Shown: positions 53,967-62,231 of the stretch, in pieces
Numbering within the stretch: position 1 is the stretch's first letter
Layout of the letters: every line of letters starts with the position of its first letter
Assembly (NCBI RefSeq): GCF_008711175.1
Contig: NZ_VWNF01000011.1
Location: 62,001-126,000, forward strand
Source of the DNA: Nesterenkonia ebinurensis
Lineage (GTDB): Bacteria; Actinomycetota; Actinomycetes; Actinomycetales; Micrococcaceae
DNA length: 64,000 nucleotides
Direction: 5' to 3'
Translations under genes and position numbers: made by a program
Notes under the pieces: model-generated
Told to the model about the DNA's origin: nothing
Databases searched by the model: none
Seen by the model: the letters and a program-made list of their open reading frames with translations, nothing else

Positions 53967-55783
53967 TGGGCAAGAAATCCTCCTCGCTGAACCGTCAGGC
54001 TCTGTTCCGTACACTGCGGATGGTCACCCCGTTCGTCAAGCAGCATAAGCTGCTGGTGGGCCTAGGGATGCTGGCTCTGATCGGCGATGTGCTCTTCCGC
54101 ATCCTGGAGCCCTGGCCGGTGAAGTTCGCCGTGGACGCCGTCTCCGACGCCCTAGGTGCGGAGCTGGAGAGCACCGCTGACGGTGCGGAGAATGTGACTG
54201 GAGTGATCGTCTTCTGGTCGGTGGCGCTGGCCGGGATTGTGGCTGGCCGCGCCGTCTGCAACTACGGCTCCACCATCGCCTTCGCCAAGACTGGCGTGAA
54301 GGTGGCTGCCAGACTGCGCACCAAGGTTTTCGAGCACATCCAGTCGCTCTCGCTGCGCTACCACTCGAAGGCCAGCATCGGGGATACCTCCCAGCGCCTG
54401 GTGGGCGATATGGGCCGGCTGCAGGAGGTTGCCGTCACCGCCGGGCTGCCGATGATCGGCAACCTGCTGACCCTGATCGCCCTGTTCGTGGTGGTCATTG
54501 TGCTCAACCCGGTGCTGGCCCTGGTGGTCACCGCCACCGCCGGCGGCTATCTGTTGGCCTCTCGGGCACTGAGCCCCAAAATCACTACTGCTTCCCGGGC
54601 CACCCGCAAGGGCGAGGGACAGCTGGTGGGTGATGCCGCCGAAGCCCTGGCTGCCATCCGTGTGGTGCAGGCCTACGGACTGGAGGACACTGTGGCGGCC
54701 GGCTTCGCCGCTGGAAACAAGAAGGCGCTGAAGGCCGGCATCAAGGCCCGCAAGCTCGCCGCCCGGCTGGAGCGCTCCACCGATCTCTTTGTGGGCATCG
54801 CCACCGCAGTGGTGCTGGGCTTCGGCGGCTGGCAGGTGCTGGCCGGGGTGATGACTCCCGGGGATATGGTGCTGTTTCTGATGTACCTGAAGATCGCGAT
54901 GAAGCCGCTGCGCGATATGGCCAAGTACACCGGCCGGATCGCCAGGGCCACCGCCTCCGGTGAGCGCATCGCGGATCTGCTCGATGAGCCGGTGGAGGTC
55001 ACCGATCCCAAGGACTCGATGCCAATGCGGCAGGTCACCGGTGAACTGTGCTTCTGGCAGGTCAGTGCCGCCGATGGCCGCGGCGTACCGCTCTTCGAAG
55101 AGCTCAGCCTGCAGATCCCGGCCGGTCAGCGGGTGGGACTGCTGGGACCCTCCGGTGCCGGGAAGTCCACGCTGACCGGGTATCTGCTGCGACTGGCCGA
55201 TCCTGACTCCGGAGCGGTGCTGGTAGACGGCTACTCCACCCGCAGTGTGGCCAAGGCCGAGCTGCGCGGCAATATTGCGGTGCTGCTGCAGGAGTCGGTG
55301 CTGTTCTCCACCACGATTGCCGAGAACATCCGCTACGGTCGCCAGGAGGCCACCGATGAGGAAGTGGTCAACGCTGCCCGGCGCGCCGGGGCCCATGAGT
55401 TCATCATGAAGCTTCCTGAGGGCTATGAGACGGTGCTGGGCAACCGTGGTGACACCCTTTCCGGCGGGCAGCGGCAGCGGATCGCCATCGCCCGCGCCCT
55501 GGTCAGGGATGCTCCGATCGTGCTGCTGGACGAGCCCACCTCAGGCCTTGACCCGGCCTCCCGGGCCACGGTGGAGGCCTCCATCCGGGAGCTGACCGCC
55601 GGACGCACCACCATCGCCATCACCCACGATCTGTCCATGATCCAAGGTCTGGATCGGGTGCTGTGGCTGGAGCAGGGCCGGATTCTGGAGGACGGCGCCC
55701 CGCAGCAGCTGCTGGGCGATCCGGACTCCAGGCTGGCCCAGTGGGCTCACAGTCAGCGTCGCACGATGGAGGCAGCACTGTGA
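53966..55783 (+). CDS. ABC exporter, fused membrane and ATPase domains
   Basis: Half-transporter of 605 residues. The membrane domain (about residues 1-330) has six helices; the ATPase has Walker A LLGPSGAGKSTLTG (about residue 391), Q-loop VLLQESVLFSTT, signature [15 protein letters not shown], Walker B IVLLDEPTSGLD and switch His in AITHD. This is the type that flips lipids, glycolipids or peptides outward, and its place after three glycosyltransferases suggests it exports their lipid-linked product; the substrate is inference. It would act as a homodimer. The stop is 4 bases inside the next gene. Confidence 0.93.
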   Translation: MGKKSSSLNRQALFRTLRMVTPFVKQHKLLVGLGMLALIGDVLFRILEPWPVKFAVDAVSDALGAELESTADGAENVTGVIVFWSVALAGIVAGRAVCNYGSTIAFAKTGVKVAARLRTKVFEHIQSLSLRYHSKASIGDTSQRLVGDMGRLQEVAVTAGLPMIGNLLTLIALFVVVIVLNPVLALVVTATAGGYLLASRALSPKITTASRATRKGEGQLVGDAAEALAAIRVVQAYGLEDTVAAGFAAGNKKALKAGIKARKLAARLERSTDLFVGIATAVVLGFGGWQVLAGVMTPGDMVLFLMYLKIAMKPLRDMAKYTGRIARATASGERIADLLDEPVEVTDPKDSMPMRQVTGELCFWQVSAADGRGVPLFEELSLQIPAGQRVGLLGPSGAGKSTLTGYLLRLADPDSGAVLVDGYSTRSVAKAELRGNIAVLLQESVLFSTTIAENIRYGRQEATDEEVVNAARRAGAHEFIMKLPEGYETVLGNRGDTLSGGQRQRIAIARALVRDAPIVLLDEPTSGLDPASRATVEASIRELTAGRTTIAITHDLSMIQGLDRVLWLEQGRILEDGAPQQLLGDPDSRLAQWAHSQRRTMEAAL

Positions 55784-56955
55784 CGCCTCTGCCTACTCCA
55801 GCCCAGGCGGATGCCGTGGCAGCCTCCGCGGTAAAACTGAACCGTGCCGTTGAGGTGATTGACCCGGGCCTGCTCTCGGAGCTGCTGCAGCGCCCGGTGA
55901 ACATCACCCATGCTCGGATCAAGCCCGGCCATTCTGTGGTGGTGGCACATGCCAGCCAGGACGGTGAGCACGGCTGGACCATGCTCACCAATGACCGGGA
56001 CAAGTTCTGCAAGGCGCAGCAGCGCGCCGAGAGCTTCGGCCAGCAGCTGCAGATCCACCAGGACGACGACGCCGCCGGGTACCTCTACAGCGGCTCGCTG
56101 TGGTCGGACCCCGCCCTTGCCAAGCAGCTCCACGATGCACGCAGCACGCTCAACGAGATCGAGGACCGCCAAGTGCGCTGGGAGATCCTGCGCTACAACC
56201 CGCGCCGGCGCCTGGTGGCGGTGGTGGATGCCGGACACAGCCCCAAAGTGGTGCGGGTGGCTGCCGGAGGCGCCGATAGGGTGCTGGCCACTGCCGCGCG
56301 CTGGCGCAGCCTGGGGCTGCCGGTGACCAATGTGGCTCCGCTGGGCCACCGACAGTCTGCGACTATCGCCCCGCTCTGGGGGGCGGGTGACCTTGCCCAG
56401 CAGCCCTACGAACCGGCTGCCCAGACCGCTGGAGAGGCTGTAGCCCGGCTGCACAACGCCCCGCGGGACCAGTCCTGCGGTGACCGCCGGTATGCCGATC
56501 CGGCAGAGGCTGCTGCGGCCCTCAGCCGGATCGCCCCCTGGCTGGAAGACCGTGCCGAGCAGCTGGCGCTGCGCTGCACCGCCCAGCTGAAGCCGACTCT
56601 GGGCTCCACCACCGCAGAGATCCACGGCGACCTCTCCCCCGACCAGATCATCCTGGCCGCAGAGGGCAGTCACAAGGTGCGGATCATTGATCTGGACCGG
56701 ACCGGCTGCGGACACCCGATGCGCGATATCGGCTCCTGGGTGGCCACCTGTCGGCATGCCGGGACCTCTGAGCTGATTGACGCGTTCCTGGCCGGCTACG
56801 CCACCGACGCCCGGCTTGATCCCACTGACCTCGATGCATGGGAGGCCTATGCGCACCTGGCCCGAGCCACGGATTTCTTCCGTCACCGGGAACCGGACTG
56901 GCCACAGCACACCATACGCGCACTGAACCTGGCCGAGGAGGCACTGAACCGATGA
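55780..56955 (+). CDS. Phosphotransferase (APH/choline-kinase fold), first of the operon
   Basis: A 391-residue protein of the aminoglycoside phosphotransferase superfamily. IHGDLSPDQIIL (about residues 281-292) is the catalytic loop (HGD, here followed by L-x-P-D-Q) and VRIIDLDRTGCGHP holds the metal-binding Asp. RYNPRRRLVAVVDAG may correspond to the nucleotide-binding strands. The family phosphorylates small hydroxyl compounds such as choline, sugars or antibiotics. GGAGG lies seven bases before the GTG start at 55780, which overlaps the ABC gene; the frame is open further upstream. Together with the next gene it forms a coupled kinase-like pair. Confidence 0.85.
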   Translation: MTPLPTPAQADAVAASAVKLNRAVEVIDPGLLSELLQRPVNITHARIKPGHSVVVAHASQDGEHGWTMLTNDRDKFCKAQQRAESFGQQLQIHQDDDAAGYLYSGSLWSDPALAKQLHDARSTLNEIEDRQVRWEILRYNPRRRLVAVVDAGHSPKVVRVAAGGADRVLATAARWRSLGLPVTNVAPLGHRQSATIAPLWGAGDLAQQPYEPAAQTAGEAVARLHNAPRDQSCGDRRYADPAEAAAALSRIAPWLEDRAEQLALRCTAQLKPTLGSTTAEIHGDLSPDQIILAAEGSHKVRIIDLDRTGCGHPMRDIGSWVATCRHAGTSELIDAFLAGYATDARLDPTDLDAWEAYAHLARATDFFRHREPDWPQHTIRALNLAEEALNR

Positions 56956-57827
56956 AGACCCTGATCGCAGACCCCGCACTTCCGCATCTTCAGGAGCTGC
57001 TGAACTCCGGTGGAACCCTGGTCTCCCACCGGCCAGGCAAACGTGCCATGGTGCGGTTGGACGCCCCAGACGGCCCCCGGTTCATCAAGGTGGTCAGACC
57101 CGGCAAGGCGGCCAAGATCCTTGACGGGATACGCCGCGCCGAACCTTTCAACGGCCCCTTCCGCACCCCGGTGATGCTGGAGAGCTCTGACTCCACTGTG
57201 ACCTTCGCCCAGCTGGAGGGAATCAGTCTGCACACCCCGGAAGGGCTGAGCCCCGCTCAGTGGGCCCAATCCTGGACCCAAGTGGCCGAGGCTCTGGCCC
57301 GGGTCATCAGTGCCGGGATCCCCCAGGGGGCTTCCGCGCCCCTGGTCCACGGTACCGAGGCGGAGATCAGGGTGCTGCACCAGTGGTTCCAGCGCACCGC
57401 TGAACAGCTTGCCCGCCCTGAGCGCACCGAGCAGCAGCTGGGCAGGGTCAGCACACAGCTGCAGCGCATCAGTGCGAATCGTCTGGTCCCGGCGCACCGG
57501 GATCTGCACGATAAGCAGCTGCTCTGGTCCTCGCAGGCCGGTCCAGGACTGCTGGATGTGGATACCGCCTGCGCTGCCGACCCTGCGTTGGATCTGGGCA
57601 ATCTGCGGGCTCATGCTGTGCTGCGCCGGCTGCAGGGACTATGGTCAGCCGGCGAGGCCGAGACGGTGCAGTTCTGCATCGACCAAACCGCTGAGGAGAC
57701 CGAAGTGGCCCGGGAGTCGGTGGCCGTCTATGAGCGTGCCGCTCTGCTGCGGCTGAGCATGGTCTATGCGATCCGCCCTCACCCTCAGCGCACCTCCACA
57801 GCCCAGCAGCTGTCTCAGCTCATTTGA
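56952..57827 (+). CDS. Phosphotransferase-like protein, second of the operon
   Basis: A 291-residue shorter APH-fold protein and the last gene of the operon. AHRDLHDKQLLW (about residues 179-190) is the catalytic loop with the HGD changed to HRD, as in eukaryotic-type kinases, and GLLDVDTACAADPALDLGN has the metal-binding Asp. MVRLDAPDGPRFIKVVRPGKA holds a candidate ATP-binding Lys. The ATGA start overlaps the previous stop. The 3' end overlaps the converging membrane-protein gene by 8 bases. Whether it phosphorylates the same substrate as its partner is unknown. Confidence 0.82.
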   Translation: MKTLIADPALPHLQELLNSGGTLVSHRPGKRAMVRLDAPDGPRFIKVVRPGKAAKILDGIRRAEPFNGPFRTPVMLESSDSTVTFAQLEGISLHTPEGLSPAQWAQSWTQVAEALARVISAGIPQGASAPLVHGTEAEIRVLHQWFQRTAEQLARPERTEQQLGRVSTQLQRISANRLVPAHRDLHDKQLLWSSQAGPGLLDVDTACAADPALDLGNLRAHAVLRRLQGLWSAGEAETVQFCIDQTAEETEVARESVAVYERAALLRLSMVYAIRPHPQRTSTAQQLSQLI

Positions 57828-58227
57828 GCTGGTCCCCGTCTAACCATTGCTGGGTGGGTTTGACGAACAGCAGGATCAGTGCGACAGCGGCCGGCAGCAG
57901 GAAGATCAGCCCGGTAACCACTGCCCCGCCGGCGAAGAAGCTGAAGGAGAGCACCACCAGCAGCAGCTGCAGCACCATGGCAGGGGTTCGTGCCGCAGGG
58001 GTGCCATGAAAAATCTGGAAGCCCAGCAGCACCAGAATCACTCCGGAGAGGATGAACAGCACAGTCAGCGCGATCGTGCCGGCAGCATCAAGCACCTGAG
58101 CGTCCTGGCCGAAGACTGAGGCCAGTGTGCCGAAGATCACTGCTGACCCCTGCAGGAACAGCACCACATAGATAACCCACACCGCGGCAGGCCGGGGCGG
58201 CCGGGCAGAGGAAGCAGTCTCAGACAT
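57820..58227 (-). CDS. Four-helix membrane protein of unknown function
   Basis: A 135-residue protein with hydrophobic segments at about 15-37, 49-70, 77-95 and 98-122. No family recognised; similar small membrane proteins are common in Micrococcaceae. It overlaps the phosphotransferase gene end by 8 bases and its 5' side faces the shared operator at 58287, so it may belong to the same regulon. Confidence 0.7.
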   Translation of the reverse strand: MSETASSARPPRPAAVWVIYVVLFLQGSAVIFGTLASVFGQDAQVLDAAGTIALTVLFILSGVILVLLGFQIFHGTPAARTPAMVLQLLLVVLSFSFFAGGAVVTGLIFLLPAAVALILLFVKPTQQWLDGDQLK

Positions 58228-58286
58228 GAGGCCTATTCAACCATCCTGGCGTGCTATACCGGGAACAGGATAAACCCGGCCCAAAA

Positions 58287-58327
58287 ATGAGAGAGCTCTC
58301 ATGCCGGTTTCCTGGTCCTCTCACATT
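58287..58327. promoter_or_regulatory. Shared 16-bp palindrome plus 11-bp-spaced boxes, second site
   Basis: ATGAGAGAGCTCTCAT (58287-58302), with TCTCAT at 58297 and TCTCACATT at 58319, 22 bases (two 11-bp steps) apart. It lies between the divergent membrane-protein and secreted-protein genes. The last box overlaps the -35 position for a TAAGAT -10 box at 58348-58353 that serves the secreted-protein gene. Confidence 0.65.
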
Positions 58328-58347
58328 CGCCGGCCAGAGTAGGGGCG

Positions 58348-58353
58348 TAAGAT
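58348..58353 (+). promoter_or_regulatory. -10 box of the secreted Ser/Pro-rich protein gene
   Basis: TAAGAT (TANNNT) ~35 bases before the ATG. Its -35 region at 58325-58330 coincides with the third TCTCA box, as expected for activation by a bound response regulator. Confidence 0.45.
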
Positions 58354-58388
58354 CACAGCAGAGAAGTCCAAGGAGTACTGAAAGAACT

Positions 58389-58799
58389 ATGAGCCGACAG
58401 ACCACCTGGGTCATCACCGGAGCGCTGAGCATCGTTGCCCTCGGCGGCGGCACCGCCCTGGCATCCACCTTGGGGCAGAGCACCGATCAGGACTTCGGCC
58501 CCGCCGTGGAGGTCACCACCGAACCGGTGCCCACCGACTCCCCCAGCTCATCACCCACAGCCACGGCCTCGCCGAGCACCTCACCAAGCCCCAGCACGAC
58601 GCCGTCCCCCTCCCCAGAGAGCAGTCCCAGCGCCTCTCCCAGCCAACAGAGCACTCAAGCACCACCGGCCCAGCAGCAAACCAGCCAGGCTCCGCCGCAG
58701 CAGGTCAACCCAGCACCTCCGCAGTCCTGGAGCTCCCCGAGCTCCTGGTCCCCGGCCTCAGTCTCCAGCTGGAGCTCTCCCAGCTCGCCTTCCAGCTGA
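58389..58799 (+). CDS. Secreted or envelope Ser/Pro/Thr-rich protein
   Basis: A 136-residue protein with a signal-like N-terminus (TTWVITGALSIVALGGGTALAS) and then almost entirely Ser, Pro, Thr, Gln and Ala, including repeated SPS and QQ steps and a WSS/SPSS-rich end with several tryptophans. No folded domain seen. Such sequences act as wall-spanning stalks or are heavily O-glycosylated. The ATG at 58389 is chosen because a signal peptide follows and AGGAG is near; the longer frame upstream is not protein-like. Controlled by the shared operator, which links it to the glycosyltransferase operon. Confidence 0.75.
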   Translation: MSRQTTWVITGALSIVALGGGTALASTLGQSTDQDFGPAVEVTTEPVPTDSPSSSPTATASPSTSPSPSTTPSPSPESSPSASPSQQSTQAPPAQQQTSQAPPQQVNPAPPQSWSSPSSWSPASVSSWSSPSSPSS

Positions 58800-58910
58800 G
58801 CAGCGCCGGCTCCGGGACACCGTGCAGGCCGCCGCCCCTCTTGGCCGGCAAAGCCCTGCCGGCCTTCGCATCCGAAGTCGGCGCTTCCGCTACGCGTCGC
58901 GCCTCACCAA

Positions 58911-58954
58911 CGAAGAAGAGGTCCGGTTCCATCAGGAACCGGACCTCTTCTTCG
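58911..58954. terminator. Bidirectional terminator between secreted-protein gene and whiB1
   Basis: A perfect 20-bp stem (58911-58930 with 58935-58954) with a 4-base loop ATCA, among the strongest hairpins in the window. It stands between the converging genes and would stop transcription in both directions. It lacks a long T-run. Confidence 0.75.
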
Positions 58955-58968
58955 TACTTGACTAAGAG

Positions 58969-59217
58969 TCAGCCTGCTCGCCGCGCTCTTGCTGCGCGAC
59001 GCTTCAGGGCACGTCGTTCGTCCTCGCTCATGCCGCCCCACACCCCCGAGTCCTGGCCGGTGTCCAGGGCCCACTGCAGGCAGGTGTCCATCACCGGGCA
59101 GCGCCGACAGACGCTCTTGGCCTCTTCAATCTGAAGCAGAGCGGGGCCGGTGTTGCCGACGGGGAAGAAGAGCTCGGGATCCTTGTCCAAACAAGCTGCT
59201 CGGCTGCGCCAATCCAT
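58969..59217 (-). CDS. whiB1: WhiB-family transcription factor, WhiB1 type
   Basis: Small 4Fe-4S regulator of 82 residues that binds the housekeeping sigma factor and is sensitive to nitric oxide. Cysteines at 9, 37, 40 and 46 hold the cluster; GVWGG is the turn motif; ERRALKRRAARARRA is the basic DNA-binding end. MDWRSRAACLDKDPELFFPV is nearly the WhiB1 start. The ATG at 59217 gives this start and AAGGAG is ~11 bases upstream. In mycobacteria whiB1 is next to pdtaS; here a phosphotransferase gene and a two-component system stand between them. Confidence 0.95.
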   Translation of the reverse strand: MDWRSRAACLDKDPELFFPVGNTGPALLQIEEAKSVCRRCPVMDTCLQWALDTGQDSGVWGGMSEDERRALKRRAARARRAG

Positions 59218-59357
59218 GGCGATCACTACTCCTTGGCCTGATCTCAGGGGCAATCAGGTGGTGCGTCTGGGATGTTCAGTAATCTAGGCTGACATGTTAC
59301 GGCCAGGCAAACAAGACCTCTCAAAGGATTAATTTTGACAAATTGATGTGCGATTCA

Positions 59358-60587
59358 TCACATGTTTGGAGAATGGATGTGATGAGGGACGGAAATGATT
59401 CCGCAGCCCAGGATGTGCTCGGCCGCCCCCAGGTAATAGTCCAGCTGTTCCGGGCCTCGTGCCCCCGGTGCCAGAGCCATCATCGATGCTGCGGTCCGCG
59501 CCACCAGGTCTGCAGGGTCATAAGCCCCCATGGTGACCGCGCACCAGAGATCATGGACCAGCTGGGGCACTGTGCTGTACCCGGCTGCGTCGTAGCTGGG
59601 CAGGGCCAGCAGATGGGCGAACATCATCGTCACGTCATCGATCCGGTGGCCGGGGCCCACCGTGTCACCGTCGATCAGTGCCGCCGGAGACGCGGCATCA
59701 TCAGTGAGGAAGAGATTGGCTGGATGGAAGTCACCGTGGGTGGGCTCCAGCGGCCCGGTGTGGGGGCGCAGCTGAGCCTGGATCCGGTGCATTAAGGAGT
59801 GCACGCGGTCAGGATGGGCCCCACCGACGATCAACGCCTGACCAAAGCTGGCGAACCGTTGCGGCGGGGCAGTACGGGCCGGCAACTGCAGAGCCTGCGC
59901 TGAGAGGCTGTCCAAGGCACGCAGAATCACCTGCGGATCGATTCGAATCCCGGGCAGCGGAGAACTGGGCAGATAGAGCAGATCGGTCAACGTCACCCCT
60001 GGGGCCTGATCCACAGCCAGAATCCCGTCGCCCAGATCTGCGGTGGAGGGAATCAGCGAGCATGCCAGGTGACGGGCCAACAGCTCCGGCATCTTCTGCG
60101 GACGCACCACTTTGAGAAAGAGCCTGCGGTAGCCCAACTCCGATACCGCCACCACCCGATAGACAGCCCGGCGCAGCGGGCGCAGCACCACCAGCTCCGT
60201 CTGCTCGATACGAACCCGGTGCTGAAGCAACGGTGCCAGACGTTGGGCCAGCTGGGCATGATCTTCGACCACCCGCAGCCCGGGCAGCTCCGGATCGGTG
60301 GGGTGAGCCCAGATGTGCAGACTGCCCGCCGCTGACTCACAACGCACGGCTCCAAGCTGGTCACGCTGCTCATCCGTGAGCTGCCGAGTGCTGGCCACCA
60401 GAGTCAGCTGGTGGCCAGAGGCCAGCACCTGGAACCGGGCGGAACTCTCAGCATGCGGCCTGGAATAGACCCGATCCAGCGACCAGTCCTCTAGGCAAAG
60501 CCCTGACGAGCCCAGAGCAGTCTGCAGCAGCACCTCCATCTGCGCACTGCGCAGCAGCCGCTCAACCTCCCAATTCACAATCTCCAT
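59358..60587 (-). CDS. Phosphotransferase (APH fold), third paralogue
   Basis: A 409-residue APH-superfamily protein. THGDFHPANLF (about residues 284-294) is the catalytic loop with the full HGD, and AALIDGDTVGPGHRIDD has the metal-binding Asp. The upstream part has LRPLRRAVYRVV and FLKVVRP with a candidate ATP-binding Lys. Length and strand pattern resemble the 55780 protein, so all three phosphotransferases may act in one pathway. The ATG at 60587 is 29 bases from the shared palindrome, which also faces the sensor-kinase gene on the other side. Confidence 0.85.
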   Translation of the reverse strand: MEIVNWEVERLLRSAQMEVLLQTALGSSGLCLEDWSLDRVYSRPHAESSARFQVLASGHQLTLVASTRQLTDEQRDQLGAVRCESAAGSLHIWAHPTDPELPGLRVVEDHAQLAQRLAPLLQHRVRIEQTELVVLRPLRRAVYRVVAVSELGYRRLFLKVVRPQKMPELLARHLACSLIPSTADLGDGILAVDQAPGVTLTDLLYLPSSPLPGIRIDPQVILRALDSLSAQALQLPARTAPPQRFASFGQALIVGGAHPDRVHSLMHRIQAQLRPHTGPLEPTHGDFHPANLFLTDDAASPAALIDGDTVGPGHRIDDVTMMFAHLLALPSYDAAGYSTVPQLVHDLWCAVTMGAYDPADLVARTAASMMALAPGARGPEQLDYYLGAAEHILGCGIISVPHHIHSPNM

Positions 60588-60615
60588 TGTGACAATGAAT
60601 CCGCCGGTTCCGGGG

Positions 60616-60631
60616 ATGAGAAAACTCTCAT
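60616..60631. promoter_or_regulatory. Shared 16-bp palindrome, third site
   Basis: ATGAGAAAACTCTCAT in the 90-base region between the phosphotransferase (start 60587) and sensor-kinase (start 60678) genes. It would cover the -35 region of the former. A further half-site, ATGAGA, is at 60661-60666. Confidence 0.6.
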
Positions 60632-60677
60632 GGCTTTTCGGGCCGCTCAGCCCTGAACTAATGAGAAACTGAGGCGC

Positions 60678-62231
60678 GTGAGTACAACAGGCGCTTCGGC
60701 GCAGCTGGGGCGCAGAGGGCGCCGTCGTGCCTTCTCCGCGCTCTCAGCGCGCTCGCGCATCCTGGCCGCGGTGGTCGGCCTGGCAGCCCTGGCACTGACG
60801 GTCTGCGGCTATACGGTCTACTATCTGCAGCAACTTCAGGTGGAGGACCGGATCAATGCTGAGCTGGAGGCCGATGCCCGGGAGTTCGTGGAACTCAGCT
60901 CTGATGGCGTTGATCCCGAGACCGGTGAAAGCTTCGCCACTCCTTCCGATCTGGTCCGCACTGCGATGATGCGGATCATCCCCACCCGGAACGAGGGGGC
61001 TGTGGGCATGGTGGACGGAGAGGTCTACTGGACTTCACCGGTGGCCGATATCGACTTGGAGGAGGACCGCGAGCTGCGTACAGTCCTAGCGGACTATGCC
61101 GTCGCCGACCGGGTCCAGTTCACCACCATCACCACAGAGCAGGCCACCTACCGCGCAGTGGTGGTGCCGGTGCATGCCGGAGCTGAGGTAGAGGACACCC
61201 AGGGCAATTTTCACGAGGTGGCCGCCTTTGTGATGGCTTACGACCTCTCAGCTGAGAAAGCCGTGTTCTCGGGCATCTTTCTGACCTACGCCGGGGTCGC
61301 CGTCTTCTCGCTGATCGTAGTGGCCCTGGTGGGCTGGCTGGTGGCCGGGCGGCTGCTGCACCCCATCCGGCTGCTGGCCGAGGCCTCACGGCGGATCACC
61401 CGGGAGGATCTCACCGAGCGGATCCCGGTGGCCGGGCACGATGATGTGGCTGAGATGGCCCGCTCAGTCAACGAGATGCTCAACCGCCTGGAGGGCGCCT
61501 TCACCGCACAGGAGCAGCTGATCAATGATGTCAGCCATGAACTGCGCACCCCGCTGACCATACTGCGTGGGCATCTGGAGGTGCTCGACGTCGGAGACCG
61601 TGACGATGTGGTGTCCACCCGGGAGCTGACCCTGGACGAGCTGAAGCGGATGAACCGCGTGGTGGACGATCTCACCACCCTGGCACAGGCCGACCGGCCC
61701 GACTTCGTGCAGCCGGCCGAGGTGGAGCTCGGCACACTCACCGATGAGGTCTATGACAAGATCCTCGCCCTGGGCGAGCGGCGCTGGCTGATCTCCGAAC
61801 GCGCCGAGGGCACCGCGGTGCTGGACCGGGAGCGGATCACCCAGGCACTGCTGCAGCTGGCTGCCAATGCGGTGAAGTTCTCCCCGCCCGGCTCGGTGGT
61901 CTCCCTGGGCTCCCGGGTGGAGCGGGACGACGTCGTACTCTCTCTGCGTGACCAGGGCGAAGGAATACCCGAGCAGGACCAGGAGCGGATTTTCGACCGT
62001 TTCCAGCGCAGCGACACTTCCAAACCGGGATCAGGTCTGGGGCTGCCGATCGTCAAAGCCATCGCCGCAGCCCATTCGGGATCCGTGCAGGTTGTCTCCC
62101 AGACAGGTGCAGGAACCACCTTTAGCCTCATTCTGCCTGGTGCCGCTGCTGATGACGGGCAGCACCCGGTCCCGGCGCTGAGCGCCGATGCCCATACCCT
62201 TGAGAACACCTCAGAGGAGAACCGTCCGTGA
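60678..62231 (+). CDS. HAMP-domain sensor histidine kinase
   Basis: Membrane sensor of 517 residues, partner of the next gene. Two helices (about residues 28-50 and 197-222) enclose a ~145-residue acidic extracellular sensor; HAMP follows. The phosphoacceptor is H287 in VSHELRTPLTIL. The ATPase has NAVKFSPPG (N box), DQGEGIPEQ (G1), IFDRFQRS (F) and GSGLGLPIVK (G2). GTG start with GAGG close by. GTGA overlaps the response-regulator start. It faces a shared palindrome upstream, so it may autoregulate. Signal unknown, probably envelope-related. Confidence 0.93.
   Translation: MSTTGASAQLGRRGRRRAFSALSARSRILAAVVGLAALALTVCGYTVYYLQQLQVEDRINAELEADAREFVELSSDGVDPETGESFATPSDLVRTAMMRIIPTRNEGAVGMVDGEVYWTSPVADIDLEEDRELRTVLADYAVADRVQFTTITTEQATYRAVVVPVHAGAEVEDTQGNFHEVAAFVMAYDLSAEKAVFSGIFLTYAGVAVFSLIVVALVGWLVAGRLLHPIRLLAEASRRITREDLTERIPVAGHDDVAEMARSVNEMLNRLEGAFTAQEQLINDVSHELRTPLTILRGHLEVLDVGDRDDVVSTRELTLDELKRMNRVVDDLTTLAQADRPDFVQPAEVELGTLTDEVYDKILALGERRWLISERAEGTAVLDRERITQALLQLAANAVKFSPPGSVVSLGSRVERDDVVLSLRDQGEGIPEQDQERIFDRFQRSDTSKPGSGLGLPIVKAIAAAHSGSVQVVSQTGAGTTFSLILPGAAADDGQHPVPALSADAHTLENTSEENRP

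Noticed and set aside
58435-58965. 176-residue frame overlapping the secreted Ser/Pro-rich gene
   Set aside because: Arg/Pro-biased out-of-frame reading of the low-complexity gene that runs through the terminator hairpin.
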